64,000 nt of DNA. It comes from Orbilia blumenaviensis (lineage: Eukaryota; Ascomycota; Orbiliomycetes; Orbiliales; Orbiliaceae). Below are positions 12,611 to 26,261 of this stretch, in pieces. The DNA is taken from NCBI GenBank assembly GCA_036872755.1, contig JAVHNS010000006.1:2409962-2473961 (forward strand), in the 5' to 3' direction. Each line of letters starts with the position of its first letter. The stretch's first letter is position 1. Under the pieces are notes generated by a model. It was not told where the DNA came from, did not search any database, and saw nothing but the letters and a program-made list of their open reading frames with translations. The translations under genes and the position numbers were made by a program.

Positions 12611-14240
12611 TTTTTAAAATTTAAATATAATTAAATTTTATTTATAATTTATAATAAATAAAAAAATTTTAATAATATTTAATATTTTATTATTATATAA
12701 ATATTTAATTAAAAATAATTATTTAACTTAATTATTTTATTAATACTTAATATAAATTTTAAAATATTATTTTATAATAAAATTAATATATTCTATTTAT
12801 TTATTAATTTAAAAATAATATATAATATTAAATTAATAATAAATTTTTAATTAATTATTAATTTTATTTTAAAATTTATTTAAAAAAATTTTTTTTTTAT
12901 TTAATATAATTTTTTTAAACAATTTATAAAACTTTTATATATTTTTAAAAAATATTTTAACAAATTTTTTTATATTAAATTTTTTAAAAATTAAAATTAA
13001 ATATATTATTTTAAAAAATTTATTTATAATAATTAAAATTATATTATATTTTTTAAATTTTAATAATTTAATAATTAAATTAAAAAAAATACTTTATTAA
13101 TTTTTTTTTATAATTTAAAATAATTATAATAATTTTTAAAATATATTTTTAAAAATTTTAATATATTTATAAATATAATAATTATTTATATAATAGTTGA
13201 TATTTTTTTATATATTAATTTATATATAATGTTTTTGGATTAATTTTAATATTTTTTATTTTTTTTGGATATTTTGCTATAAAATAATCATAATATTGTT
13301 TTAAAAATTTTTTATAAATTTTTTTATTATTTAATATTATTTTTTTTTTATTATAATATAATTTTTTTTATTATTTTTTTATTTTTAATATTTTAATTTT
13401 GAAATATTATTTATTTTTTTTTTAAAAAAATTTATAATGTTTTGTATGTAACAATTTTTTAAGATAGTTATTTTTTATTCTTTATATTATTATAGTATTG
13501 ATTTATTAAATTTTTTTAAATAATAAAAATATTTGAATTTAATTTTTGATACATTTATTTTTTTTTTTTAAAAAAAAAAATTTTTAATTTTTTGGTTAAA
13601 ATATTAATTTTAGTAATAATTTTTTTTGGAATAAAGTATATTTTAAAATTATATTAAAATAAATATTTTATTTATTTTTATTTTAAATATTGTTTAATTA
13701 TAAAATATTTTAAATTTTTATAATTTATTAAAATATAAATTTAAATATATATATTTATTAAGTATTAATTTTATTCTTTAAATGTTTAAATAACAAATAA
13801 AAATTCTTTATTATAAATGTTGTAATTATATTTTACTAAAGTTATTTTTTTTAATTTATAAGTAATAAAATGTTATAATTCATTTTTGTATTTTTAAAAA
13901 AATATTATAATGTATATATAATTTAAAATATTTATTTTTATTTTTATTTCCAAAATTAAATTTTAATATTTAAAAATTAGTTTTATTATGAAAATTTATT
14001 GGAAAATTTGGAAAAACTCCCTTTTTAATTCACTTTAATAAAATATTTTTTCTTTTTTAATTAAATTATAAAATAATTTGGCTATTTTTCTACAATCTTT
14101 AATAAATTATTTATAAAAATTTACAAATTCTAAAAAAAATTAAATATTTTTAACCATTTTTAATTCTTTTTAATTAAATATATCTTAAATTTTAATAAAA
14201 TCTATTTTAATATTATCATTATTTATAATATATTTTAAAA

Positions 14241-14338
14241 ATTTAATTTTTTTGATAAAAAATTTATATTTAAAAAATTTAATATATAATTTAATTTTTT
14301 TGATAAAAAATTTATATTTAAAAAATTTAATATATAAT
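14241..14338. repeat. 48-bp tandem repeat, 2 copies
   Basis: The marker GATAAAAAATTTATATTT occurs at 14254 and 14302, inside two near-identical units. Confidence 0.8.
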
Positions 14339-14687
14339 TTTATTTTTTATAAAATTTTAATAATTTTTCTAATATATTAAATATATTCTTCCTTTAAATT
14401 ATTATATATATAAATATTATTTAAATAAATTATATAAAATTTATTTAAAAAAAATTATAATGTTTTATTAATATATATTTAAAAAATAGTTAAAATATTA
14501 ATTAATTTAAAATATATTATTTAAAATTTAAAATATTTATATTTTATTTAAAATATTATTTTTTTTTTATTTTTTTTTATTATTTTAATATAATTATAAA
14601 TTTTATAAATATATAAATAAATAAAATATTTAATTTTTTTTAATTAATTTAAAATTTTATTAATTTTTAGTAATAAATATTAATTTT

Positions 14688-14858
14688 TGTAAGGGATATA
14701 CGTAACAGGCTCATAGCCAAGTTTGTTCGTACCACTTTATAAATAAAAAATACAATGTATTACTATTTATATATATAATTAATTATTAACTATATAAATA
14801 CAAATTTACATATATATTAATATATATATATATATAATATTAAACTTATATTATTATA
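14688..14858 (+). repeat. LTR-like sequence, TGTAAGGG type
   Basis: It begins TGTAAGGGATATACGTAACA, one of the few G/C-rich stretches here. It is homologous, in inverse orientation, to 31709-31881. The two align over about 171-173 bp with transitions and one 2-bp gap, and share ATAAATAAAAAATACAAT. The left edge is unmutated while the right edge has lost nearly all G/C. TG/CA ends (CA mutated to TA) and the length suit a Copia-type LTR. This would be the 5' LTR of a plus-strand element whose 3' end I cannot find. Confidence 0.55.
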
Positions 14859-16763
14859 TATTATCAATATTATTTTTAAATCATTAAAAAAATCTTTATA
14901 ATATATATTATTATATATTTTAAATTTTATTGTAAATATTAATTTAAAATACATTTAATTTTTAAAATTTATTTTTATTTAAAGAATTTATTTATAAATA
15001 TAAATATTTATTTTTTAAAACATAAACTACTATTTAAGAATAACAATTATTATAATTAATATAAACAAATTATACTATTCTTATACTCTTAATCAAAATA
15101 CAATTATATTTTATCAAATTTTATTATAAATATATTAAAATTTTTAATTAATACTTTTATAATTTTATTCTTGATTGAAGTTTTTAATTTTATTAATTTA
15201 GTTTTTATAATTAAAACTGTAAATAATTATTTTTTAATTTTTATTAAAAAGTATAAGATAACTAAAATTATAATTAAATAATATATATAATAATTTATAT
15301 ATAAAATTATTTATTTAATAATTTTTAGATTTAAATTTATAAAAATGATGTAAAATATTAAAATATATTTTAAATTTAATAATTATATTATTATAAATAT
15401 ACTAAAAATATGTTTTTAATATTTTTTTATTAAAATTAAAAATTTTAATATATATATAACTATACAAAAATACTTTAAAAACATTATAAATATATAAAAA
15501 AAATATTATAAATTTATAATTAAAAAATTTAAAAATTCTATCCTCATAAACATAATACTTAATATTTTTTATATAATTTTAAATATAATTATTAAATTTT
15601 TTATTTGGTTATTTATTAATATTATATTTTTTAATAAAAAAATAAAATAAATTTTTAATAATTTTAAAATCTTATTATTTTATAATTTATTTATAAAAAA
15701 AAATATAAAAAATATTTAAAAAAATATTATTAAATTAAAATAAAAAATTAATATTTTTTAAAATATATTAAAAATATTAAATTTAATAATAATTATAATA
15801 TTTAATATTAAAAAAAAATATATATATATAAATATATTATAAATTTAAATATATAAATATATTATAAATTTAAATATATAATTAAATTTAAATTAAATAA
15901 ATAAAAAAATTTATATTAATAATAATTAATAAATTTTAAATTTTAAAAATAAATTATATTTTAAATTTAAATAAAAAAAAATTATATATTTTTTATATTT
16001 TATTGATAATAAAATTAATTATTTAAAAAAAAAATATTAAATAAAATATATATATTTAAAATTTTAAAATTATAAAATTAAAATTAAAATTAATATTTAT
16101 TTTGTTATATAAAAATTATATAATATATATATTTTTTATATTATAAATATTATATAATATATATATTTTTTATATTATAAATATTATATAATATATATAT
16201 TTTTTATATTATAAATATTATATAATATATATATTTTTTATATTATAAATATTATAAATAAAATAATAAATAATATTATTTTATTTATATAATATTTAAA
16301 TTTAAAAATAAATAATTGGTTTTATAAAAATCTAATTTTATTTATTAAAAATATATATATATTTTTTTTAAAAAAAAAAAATATATAATTAAAAAATAAT
16401 TTTATTATATTAATTAAAAAATATAAATAAATTATAATTATAACTTTTATTATTATTTTAAATATATAAAAAAATTTTTATATATTTTAAATAATATTAA
16501 ATTTTTATTTTATTATAAAATTAATAAATAAAAATATAAATATATAATTTAAATTTTATAAAATTTTTATTAAAAAAAAAAATTACTTAATAATAAAATT
16601 TTTTTTTAATTTTAATATAAAATTCTATATATTAAAAAATATTATTAAATTTATAATAAAAAAATAAAATAATACTTTTCTTTTTAAAGTTTTAATTTTA
16701 ATAATAATAATAAGATTTTAAAACCTTTCAATTATTATTTTTACAATTAAAATAATAAACATA
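14859..16763. other. Mutated AT-rich DNA, probably retrotransposon interior
   Basis: No readable frame. C-biased from about 15000 to 15170. The 34-bp tandem array at 16115 lies within it. Confidence 0.45.
16115..16256. repeat. 34-bp tandem repeat, about 4 copies
   Basis: Units begin at 16115, 16149, 16183 and 16217 with ATTATATAATATATATATTT and are almost identical. There are no spacers, so it is not a CRISPR array. Confidence 0.9.
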
Positions 16764-16770
16764 TGCCCGA

Positions 16771-16784
16771 CTGCAGTATTGCAG
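16771..16784 (+). other. 5'-terminal hairpin of the HINE
   Basis: CTGCAGTATTGCAG folds with a CTGCA/TGCAG stem. In other copies the loop differs (GTT, TTT, ATTTAT) but the CTGC/GCAG stem is kept. Its left arm is part of the terminal inverted match GCCCGACTGC. Confidence 0.6.
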
Positions 16785-18664
16785 GAGGGTTAGAGTTGAA
16801 CCAGCGCGAGGCGCGATCCATATGAGATCTGCCAAAAAATGTGTTGTTTTTGGCGAACTTAGACAAAATTTTTTTTGATTTTTGCCATACAAATTTCTAT
16901 GGGATTTTTGCAATCTTGGCAGATCTTGGCATTATTTTCAAGTCTTGGCAAAAAGTTGCTAAGAAATTAAAAAAATTAACTCTGACAAAAGTCTTTCCCA
17001 TTTTTGTTTCTTTAAGTCTACGTTCCTAAAATTTTAATATCATTTTCTTTAGCCTTTTATCTAGGATTGATTAAATACACAGATCTATAATTACTTTTTT
17101 AATATTTTTTTTATTTTTTTTTATTAAGTCACTTTTAGCTAAAATCATAGGCATAAAACAATTTTTTTATTTAAATTTTAAATATAATTTTAATTTAATT
17201 TAGTTTTTGCATGCAAAATGGTCACGTGACACATACAAAATCTGACTTCAAAATTCAAAAATTATTTTCAATTTATTTTCATTTTTATATTATTTTTATT
17301 ATATTCTTAGTTTTTGTATGCAAAATGGTCACGTGATCCACACAAAAACTATTTATATATATCTTATTTTTATTTTCTTTTTTGTTTTTGTTTTCTTTTT
17401 TATTTTTATTTTCTTTTTTATTTTTATTTTCTTTTTTATTTTTATTTTTATTTTTATTTTTATTTTTATTTTTAATTATTTAATTTAATTTCATTTAATT
17501 TAATCTAATTCAATTCAATTCAATTCAATTCAATCTATATTAATTTAATCTAATTTAATTTAATTTCACTTAATCTTATTTCCTTGAATTTAAGTTAAAT
17601 TTATTTTTTTAATTATATATATTTTTATATATGTATAAATTGAATAAAGATAAAATTAATTAAAAACTTTTTTATCATTACTTTAATTATTAATTTAATT
17701 ATTAATGATTATTATATAATTTTAATTATTATATTATATTAATAATTATATTAATTATATATCTTAATTTTAATATCAATTAAATATTATATTAATAACT
17801 ATATTAAATATATTTAATTTAATATCAATTACTATATTAATTATTATTTAATTAACATTATAAATAAATATAAAATACTATTTTAATTATATCAATAATT
17901 TAATTAATTATTATATAAATTATAATAATAAAAATTATTATTTTAATTATTTTATATTATATTAATTAATATAATAATTATATATACTTTTTTAATACAA
18001 AGTTAAATATTAAATAAATATTAATTATATAATATTAATTTAAACTTTATATAATTGTTCAAGTTTTTTAATAAATAACTTAATATTTTTATATTTATTA
18101 AATTTATATTTATTAAATTATAAATTTATAAATATTTAATATTTATTATATAAATATTTTTATAATACTTTTAGATTAATTTATAAATAAATAATTAATT
18201 GTTATTATTATTATAAAAGTTTTAAAAATCATAATGTTATTAATTTAATTATAGTATTTTGATTATTTTAATGATTATAATATAATTATTGAAATTTAAA
18301 AATTTAATTTTAAATTTCAGTTTATTTAAATTTTTATTTAATTATTATTAAGTATATAATTATAAAATAAAAATAATATAATAATAATAATTATAATAAT
18401 AAAAATGATAATTATAATAATAATAAATTTATTTATTGTTATAATCAATTTAAAATAAAATACTCATTATTAATAAAGTTATTAAATAATAATTAGTATT
18501 TTATTAAGTGAATCAAAATTTATTTAATTATTGTTCCTTAATTATTTTTATTATAAGTTAATATTATTTTATAATAATAACATAAATTAATCTAATATAA
18601 ATTAATTTCTATTTTATTATAAAATATATTATAGAAAGTATTATCTAGATATGATTAAGATGTG

Positions 18665-18700
18665 GCAGTCGGGTTTGAGTGCTGCGCAGCAGCCTCCTAG
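18665..18700 (+). other. 3' terminus of the HINE: inverted match, palindrome and CTAG
   Basis: GCAGTCGGG (18665-18673) is the reverse complement of GCCCGACTGC less one base. TGCTGCGCAGCA (18680-18691) is a perfect 12-bp palindrome. The element ends CCTCCTAG followed by host T. A subterminal inverted match followed by a 3' hairpin and CTRR is the arrangement described for Helitron2/Helentron elements; the hairpin is thought to act as the rolling-circle stop signal. Confidence 0.7.
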
Positions 18701-19525
18701 TTATAATAATATAAAAAATTAAATTATATAAACTAAGAAATAATATATAAAATTATAATTTAAATTAAAATAATATTATTATTTAATAAATAAAACAATT
18801 TAATATATAAACCCTATATTTTAAAAAAAATATTATATATTAAAATATAAATTTTTTTATTAATAAAAAAATATAATTTTTTAAATATATTTATATAAAT
18901 ATAATAAATTTATTTAAAATTATATTTTTATATAAATAATATTTAAATTTTATAAATAAATTGTATAAATAAATAAAATATATATTTATAATTATAAATA
19001 AAATTATTAAAATAAAATAAATATATTTTTTTATATAAAAAAATAAATATTAAATTTACTTTATATAATTTATTATATAAATAAAAAAAAAATTTAATTT
19101 TAGTTTTAAAATTATGGCTATATAAATAAATAATATAAAAAAATTTTTATAAATAAAAATTTAAAAATTTTATTTTAAATATAATATAAAAATTGAAATT
19201 TCTATTTTATATATATATAAATAAAATAAAATTATAAAATATATAATTAAAATTATATAAAAATTAATATTTACTATATTTATAAAATTAAAATTATTTA
19301 AAATTTTTTAATTTAAAATATTTTTTATAATTTATATTATAAATAATTAATTAATTATTTTAAAATTTATATCTTTATATAAATAATTTATTAATTTAAA
19401 AATAAAATATAATTATTTATATTTATTTAAATATTTTATATATATTATTATATTTAAAAAATAAGAATAAAAATTTTTTAATTAATATTATATATAAAAA
19501 AATATTTTTTTAAATTATATAATAA
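18701..19525. other. RIP-mutated repeat; left part of an inverted-duplication arm from 18947
   Basis: No gene. From about 18947 onwards it matches the reverse complement of 36393 downwards, so this is the start of arm I of the inverted duplication. Confidence 0.6.
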
Positions 19526-22500
19526 TGCCCGACTGCAGTATTGCAGGAGGGTTAGAGTTGAACCAGCGCGAGGCGCGATCCATATGAGATCTGCCAAAAA
19601 ATGTGTTGTTTTTGGCGAACTTAGACAAAATTTTTTTTGATTTTTGCCATACAAATTTCTATGGGATTTTTGCAATCTTGGCAGATCTTGGCATTATTTT
19701 CAAGTCTTGGCAAAAAGTTGCTAAGAAATTAAAAAAAATTAACTCTGACAAAAGTCTTTCCCATTTTTGTTTCTTTAAGTCTACGTTCCTAAAATTTTAA
19801 TATCATTTTCTTTAACCTTTTATCTAAAATTGATTAAATACACAGATCTATAATTACTTTTTTAATATTTTTTTTATTTTTTTTTATTAAATCACTTTTA
19901 GCTAAAATCATAAACATAAAACAATTTTTTTATTTAAATTTTAAATATAATTTTAATTTAATTTAATTTTTGCATGCAAAATAGTCACATGACACATACA
20001 AAATCTAACTTCAAAATTCAAAAAGTATTTTTTGGTTATTTTTAATTATTTTAATTATTTTGATTAAAATTTTAGTTTTTGCATGCAAAATTGTCACGTA
20101 ACACATACAAAATCTAACTTCAAAATTCAAAAATTATTTTCAATTTATTTTCATTTTTATATTATTTTTATTATATTCTTAGTTTTTGTATACAAAATAA
20201 TCACATAATCAACACAAAAACTATTTATATATATCTTATTTTTATTTTCTTTTTTATTTTTATTTTCTTTTTTATTTTTATTTTCTTTTTTACTTTTATT
20301 TTTATTTTTATTTTTATTTTTATTTTTATTTTTATTTTTATTTTTATTTTTAATTATTTAATTTAATTTCATTTAATTTAATCTAATTCAATTCAATTCA
20401 ATTCAATTCAATCTATATTAATTTAATCTAATTTAATTTAATTTCACTTAATCTTATTTCCTTGAATTTAAGTTAAATTTATTTTTTTAATTATATATAT
20501 TTTTATATATGTATAAATTGAATAAAGATAAAATTAATTAAAAACTTTTTTATCATTACTTTAATTATTAATTTAATTATTAATGATTATTATATAATTT
20601 TAATTATTATATTATATTAATAATTATATTAATTATATATCTTAATTTTAATATCAATTAAATATTATATTAATAACTATATTAAATATATTTAATTTAA
20701 TATCAATTACTATATTAATTATTATTTAATTAACATTATAAATAAATATAAAATACTATTTTAATTATATCAATAATTTAATTAATTATTATATAAATTA
20801 TAATAATAAAAATTATTATTTTAATTATTTTATATTATATTAATTAATATGATAATTATATATACTTTTTTAATACAAAGTTAAATATTAAATAAATATT
20901 AATTATATAATATTAATTTAAACTTTATATAATTGTTCAAGTTTTTTAATAAATAACTTAATATTTTTATATTTATTAAATTTATATTTATTAAATTATA
21001 AATTTATAAATATTTAATATTTATTATATAAATATTTTTATAATACTTTTAGATTAATTTATAAATAAATAATTAATTGTTATTATTATTATAAAAGTTT
21101 TAAAAATCATAATGTTATTAATTTAATTATAGTATTTTGATTATTTTAATGATTATAATATAATTATTGAAATTTAAAAATTTAATTTTAAATTTCAGTT
21201 TATTTAAATTTTTATTTAATTATTATTAAGTATATAATTATAAAATAAAAATAATATAATAATAATAATTATAATAATAAAAATGATAATTATAATAATA
21301 AATTTATTTATTGTTATAATCAATTTAAAATAAAATACTCATTATTAATAAAGTTATTAAATAATAATTAGTATTTTATTAAGTGAATCAAAATTTATTT
21401 AATTATTGTTCCTTAATTATTTTTATTATAAGTTAATATTATTTTATAATAATAACATAAATTAATCTAATATAAATTAATTTCTATTTTATTATAAAAT
21501 ATATTATAGAAAGTATTATCTAGATATGATTAAGATGTGGCAGTCGGGTTTGAGTGCTGCGCAGCAGCCTCCTAGTTCTTAAATAATATAAAATTTAAAA
21601 TTTACAAAAATATATAATTTTAATTATATAAAATATTATATTTATTAAAAATTTTATATTTATAAAAAAAAATTTTAATATATATTTTATTAATAAATAA
21701 TATTAAAAAAAATTTAATATTAATATTAACTTACTAATTTTAATATTTTTAAATTTTAAAAATATAATATTAATAAAAAATTTAAAAAAAAAAATTATAT
21801 AATAATTAAAAAAAATATTTTAATATTTTATTTATTAAAAATTTTATATTTATATAATTAAATTTTTTAATTTTTATTAATAATTTTATGTTTAATATTT
21901 AAAATTTTAAAAAAAATAATAAAAATATTATAATTTTTATAAATAAAATTATAAAAAAATAAATTATTTTATGAAAAAATAATAAATTATAAAAAATTAA
22001 TATAATTATAAAAATATTTATAAATTTTTATAAATTTAAAATTGTATATATATTTTATATAATTATAATTAAATATTTTAATAATAAAAATTTAATAAAT
22101 ATAATTATTATATTTATAATAATAGATAATATAATAATTAATTTTAATTTATTTTAATTTTATAAAAAAACTATAATTTTAATTAAAATAAAAAAATAAA
22201 ATAAAACTATATACAAAAAATTAATTTATTATATAAAAATAAAATATAATATAAATTTTTATTTATAAATATATAAAAAATAAGATTTTATATAAAATAA
22301 AATTTATAATAAAAAAATATAAATAAAAATTTAATATATATTATATAAATATTTATATTTTAATAATAAATTTATATATAATATATATATTATTAACTTT
22401 AATTATAATTTTAAATTTAAAAATTTATTAATTAAATATTAAAATAGTTTTTTTTAATATTATTTTATTTAAATTAAAATAAATTATTATAATTATATTA

Positions 22501-25147
22501 AAAAGGTATATAGTTAAAGATAAAATAAAAATATTTTTATTATTTAAATTTTTATATAAATTAAAATAAATTCTAAATTTATAAAATAATAATTTATGTA
22601 ATATTTTTTTAAATAAAAATTTTTTATTTAAAATAAAAGTAAATCTAACAAATAAATATTTCTATATTATAAATAATATAATAATTATTATTTATATTAA
22701 TAATTTTTTTATAATTATAAAAAATTTTTTTGTAATATATAAAACAAAAGAAATTTTTATATTATAATATAAAATTAAAAATATAAATAAAATTAAATAA
22801 TTTTTAAAATTATAAATTATATATAATTATATTAATAAAATTATATAAATTAATTAAAAAAAATATTATAAAAGTATATTTAATTAATTTAATATATTTA
22901 ATTAAAAAATAAAATTAAATTTTATAAATTTAAATATATAATTATTAAAAAATAATAAATAATTATTATTAAAAAAAAAAAAAAATATATAATTTTATTA
23001 AAATATATTAAAATTTTTTATATATATTATTTAAAATAATAAAACTAATTTAATTTATATTATAATTAAATTAAAATAATATTTTTATATACTTATTAAA
23101 AAATATTAAAGAATTATAATATAAATATATTAATATTTAAATATAATTTATAAATATTTTTTATATTATAATTAAAATAATATTAAAAAAAATAATTACC
23201 ATTAATATTTAAAAAATATAATAATATAAATTAAATATAAATTTATAATTTAAAATTAATAATTTATAAATCTATTTTAAAATATATATATTATTTAATA
23301 AATAATAATATTTTATAATTAAAAAAATTATAAAAATTTTTTATAAAATTTTCTATTAAAATTAAAATAATTATTTTAAATTATGCAAATTATAAAAATA
23401 TATAATTATAAAAATTATTAAAATTTATATTTATATAATTTATATTTAATATATTTATATTTTTATTTTTCATAATATTATATATAAACAATATTTTAAT
23501 TATAAATAAAAATTAATAACAATTTAAATATTATAATATTTAATACCTTTAAATATATAATAAATTTAAAAAATATATTTTTAAATTTATATATTTAAAA
23601 TTTAAAAATTTTATAATTAATATTATAATAAAATTTTTATATTTACAAATATATGATTATTTATTTAATAATATAAAACTATTTTAAAATTAAAAAAATA
23701 AAAATAAATTTTATTTTTATATATATAAAATTAAGAAAATTAAAATTTTTAAATTTTAAAATAAATAAAATTAATAAAAATAAAATAAAAAATAAACTTT
23801 TATAAAAATTAAATAAAACTTAAAATTATTTTAAATATAATATAAAAATTTTATAATTTATATATTATAATTAATAATAATTTATTTATAAAATTATAAA
23901 ATAATTTATATATTTATTTTTATATAAATATAAACAATATTATTTTACAAATTTTACAAAATTAATCCTTTATTTATTATATTTAACAAAATTTATATTA
24001 CATTAAATATATTAATAATTTATTAATTAACAACAAAAACAATTAAAATAATTAATACAATTATAATTATAATAAATATAATAACAAAAATAAAAAAAAA
24101 AATTATTATAAATAAAATAATAAAAATAAATATTATAAAAATAAATATTAAATTAATATTTAAAATTATTATATTTAAATATATAAACAAATAAAAAAGT
24201 TAAAATATTATTATATTTATAACATTAATAAATTTTTATAAAATTCTAATTATAATATAATTATTATTAATAAAAAAAAAATTATTAAATATTATATTAT
24301 AAATTATATTAATTAATATATAAAATATATAAATATAAATTTATAAAATAATAATTTAATAATATTATATATTATTACATATAATAACAAATTAAAAAAA
24401 ATTACAAACTATATAATTATATTTAAAATTCTTATTTATTACAAAATCTTTAATATTACAACTTTATAAAATTTAATTAATTATATTTATAAAATTATAA
24501 TATAAAAAATAATAATTTATTTTAAATATATTTTATATTTACTTTTATCTAATAAATATATTTTTTAAATTTTATAATAAATATTACTATATATATACAA
24601 TTTAAATCATAACAATACTAATATTATATTATATAAATATAATAATTAAAATTATTAATAATTATATTAAAATATGCTAATTTATCTAAATTATTAATTA
24701 CTATTAAAATTATAAAAATACTAATATTAATACTTATACTATTATTATTAATATTATTTATAACATTATTAACATATAAAATATTTATAATTTTAAAAAT
24801 ACTATTAATATTTTTTATATTACTAATATTATTACTACCATATTTATACTTATTAACAACAATAATTATAATAATTAAACAATATAAAAAATAAAAATAA
24901 AAATTATTTTAATAAAAATTAAAATTATAAATATAAAAAATTTATATTAATATAAAATAATAAAAAAAAAAAAAATTTCATAAATATAAAAATAAAAATT
25001 ATTAATTAAATATTTATTTTTATATATATTATAAAAATCTAAAACATATTATATTAATTATAAAATTATATAATTTAAAATTATAAATAATATTTATAAA
25101 ATTTATATTATATAAATTATAAAAACTATAAAATTATATAATTTTAT
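18947..25147 (+). repeat. Inverted-duplication arm I (interrupted by a HINE)
   Basis: It aligns with the reverse complement of 32396-36393. Examples are the ATATTTTTTTAAATTATATA block just left of the HINE at 19526, its continuation from 21576, and the distinctive C-rich stretch at 24660-24890. Without the 2050-bp HINE it is about 4.15 kb against 4.0 kb for arm II. Differences are mostly transitions, consistent with two copies of an old retrotransposon mutated separately. Homology ends abruptly at 25147/32396. Confidence 0.65.
19526..21575 (+). mobile_element. HINE, A-long, complete, 2050 bp, with an extra internal module
   Basis: Same 5' and 3' tips as 16764-18700, and almost identical to it in the last kilobase. 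It carries three instead of two palindromic modules (TCACATGAC at 19985, GTCACGTAAC at 20093, TCACATAATC at 20201; spacing about 108 bp), which accounts for most of the extra length. Its first part carries C-to-T/G-to-A changes (GTCACGTGAC to GTCACATGAC), so it has been touched by RIP, whereas the 3' half has not. It lies within duplication arm I; the uninterrupted equivalent is at 35782/35783. Confidence 0.87.
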
Positions 25148-25475
25148 AAAAATAATTAAAAATATAATAAAAATAAATTTAAAATTTTAATAAATAATTT
25201 TTATTTAAAATTATATTTATTTTTTAATAATTTTTATAATTTTAATTTTTTTAGTTATATTATAAATTTATTCAAATTTAATATATATTTATTTTAATAA
25301 AAATAAAATCTTAGAAAAAAATTTAGATAAATAATAAAGATGTTTAATATTAAACTATTATAAATAAATTTATATAAAAAAAATAAAAACTTTATTAAAA
25401 ATAAAATTAAAAAAAAATATATATATATATTTGATATTTAAAATTAATAATTATTTTTATAAAAAAATATAATAA
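21576..25475. other. Retrotransposon-derived AT desert, no readable gene
   Basis: It continues inverted-duplication arm I to 25147 and unrelated AT-rich DNA thereafter. From about 23900 to 24900 the surviving G/C bases are nearly all C. No protein motif can be read. Confidence 0.5.
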
Positions 25476-26261
25476 CTAGGAGGCTGCTGCGCAGCACTCA
25501 AACCCGACTGCAGCATCTTGATTTTAAATGAATAATATATAATAATCAATATAATCATTAATATAATAACTAATATAATAATTAGTATTATAAATAATAA
25601 AATAATTAATATAATAACTAATATTATAATTAATATAATAATTAATATAATTTCAATATAACTTTTGTGTGTGTGATCACGTGACCATTTTCGATGTTAA
25701 AACTATTTTTTATTCAATTTTATTTCATTTAATTTAATTTTAAAAATTTTGTGACGTCATTTTTATTCTGTGTCACATGAAAAATTTGCATGCAAAAACT
25801 ACATTAAATTAAAATAAAATTAAATAAAAATTAAATAAAAATAGTTTTAACATCGAAAATAGTCATGTAATGACCTTTTCATTAAAAGTAACTAAATTAA
25901 AAAAAAATATAAAAATATAAAAATAATAGCTAGAGATTTGTCTACTTATAGGAAATTAGATAAATAGTTAAAAAAGAGTATATTAAAATTCTAAAGTTAT
26001 AAACTTAAAAATACAAAAATGATGAAGATTTTTGTCAAAGGTAATTGTTAAAATTTTTTAAAATTTTTTAACAATTTTTTGTTAAGACTTGAAAGTAATG
26101 TTAAGATTTTTAAAATGTCATATAAATTTATATAGCAAAAATAAAAAAATAAAAATTTTTAAATCAGCTAAAAACAACATATTTTTTTGGGACCCCTTAG
26201 TATAGACAACGCCTCACGTGCTGGTTCATCTTTAATCTTCCTGCATAAATGTAGTCGGGCA
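25476..26261 (-). mobile_element. HINE, A-mid, complete, 786 bp, partly RIP-mutated
   Basis: The 3' end is intact (CTAGGAGGCTGCTGCGCAGC at 25476). The 5' tip at 26261 reads TGCCCGACTAC followed by ATTTATGCAGG, so one terminal C has become T. A TAATATAATTA-type 12-bp microsatellite lies at about 25540-25655. GATCACGTGACC near 25675, GACGTC near 25753 and a CACATGA derivative near 25785 mark the palindromic boxes. Flanks are A and T. Confidence 0.85.

Larger units (their letters stand above)
12131..14687. other. RIP-degraded repeat DNA with tandem repeats
   Basis: No gene. From 13185 to 13880 the surviving G/C bases are nearly all G; from about 14000 to 14240 they are mostly C. Tandem repeats at 12521 and 14241 are listed separately. 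Confidence 0.5.
16764..18700 (+). mobile_element. HINE, A-long, complete, 1937 bp, unmutated reference copy
   Basis: TGCCCGACTGC at 16764-16774, with the 5' hairpin CTGCAGTATTGCAG (16771-16784). The shared 5' body runs to about 17040, and two palindromic modules carry GTCACGTGA at 17221 and 17328. Then come a TTTTTA/TTTTCT tract (17373-17476), a TTCAA-rich stretch, and a long A+T 3' half ending GCAGTCGGG (18665-18673), TGCTGCGCAGCA (18680-18691) and CCTCCTAG (18693-18700). Same length as, and by eye the same text as, 538-2474. Flanked by A on the left and T on the right. Confidence 0.88.

Noticed and set aside
16115..16256. Regular 34-bp repeat resembling an array
   Set aside because: Units are contiguous with no unique spacers; it is a simple tandem repeat, not CRISPR.
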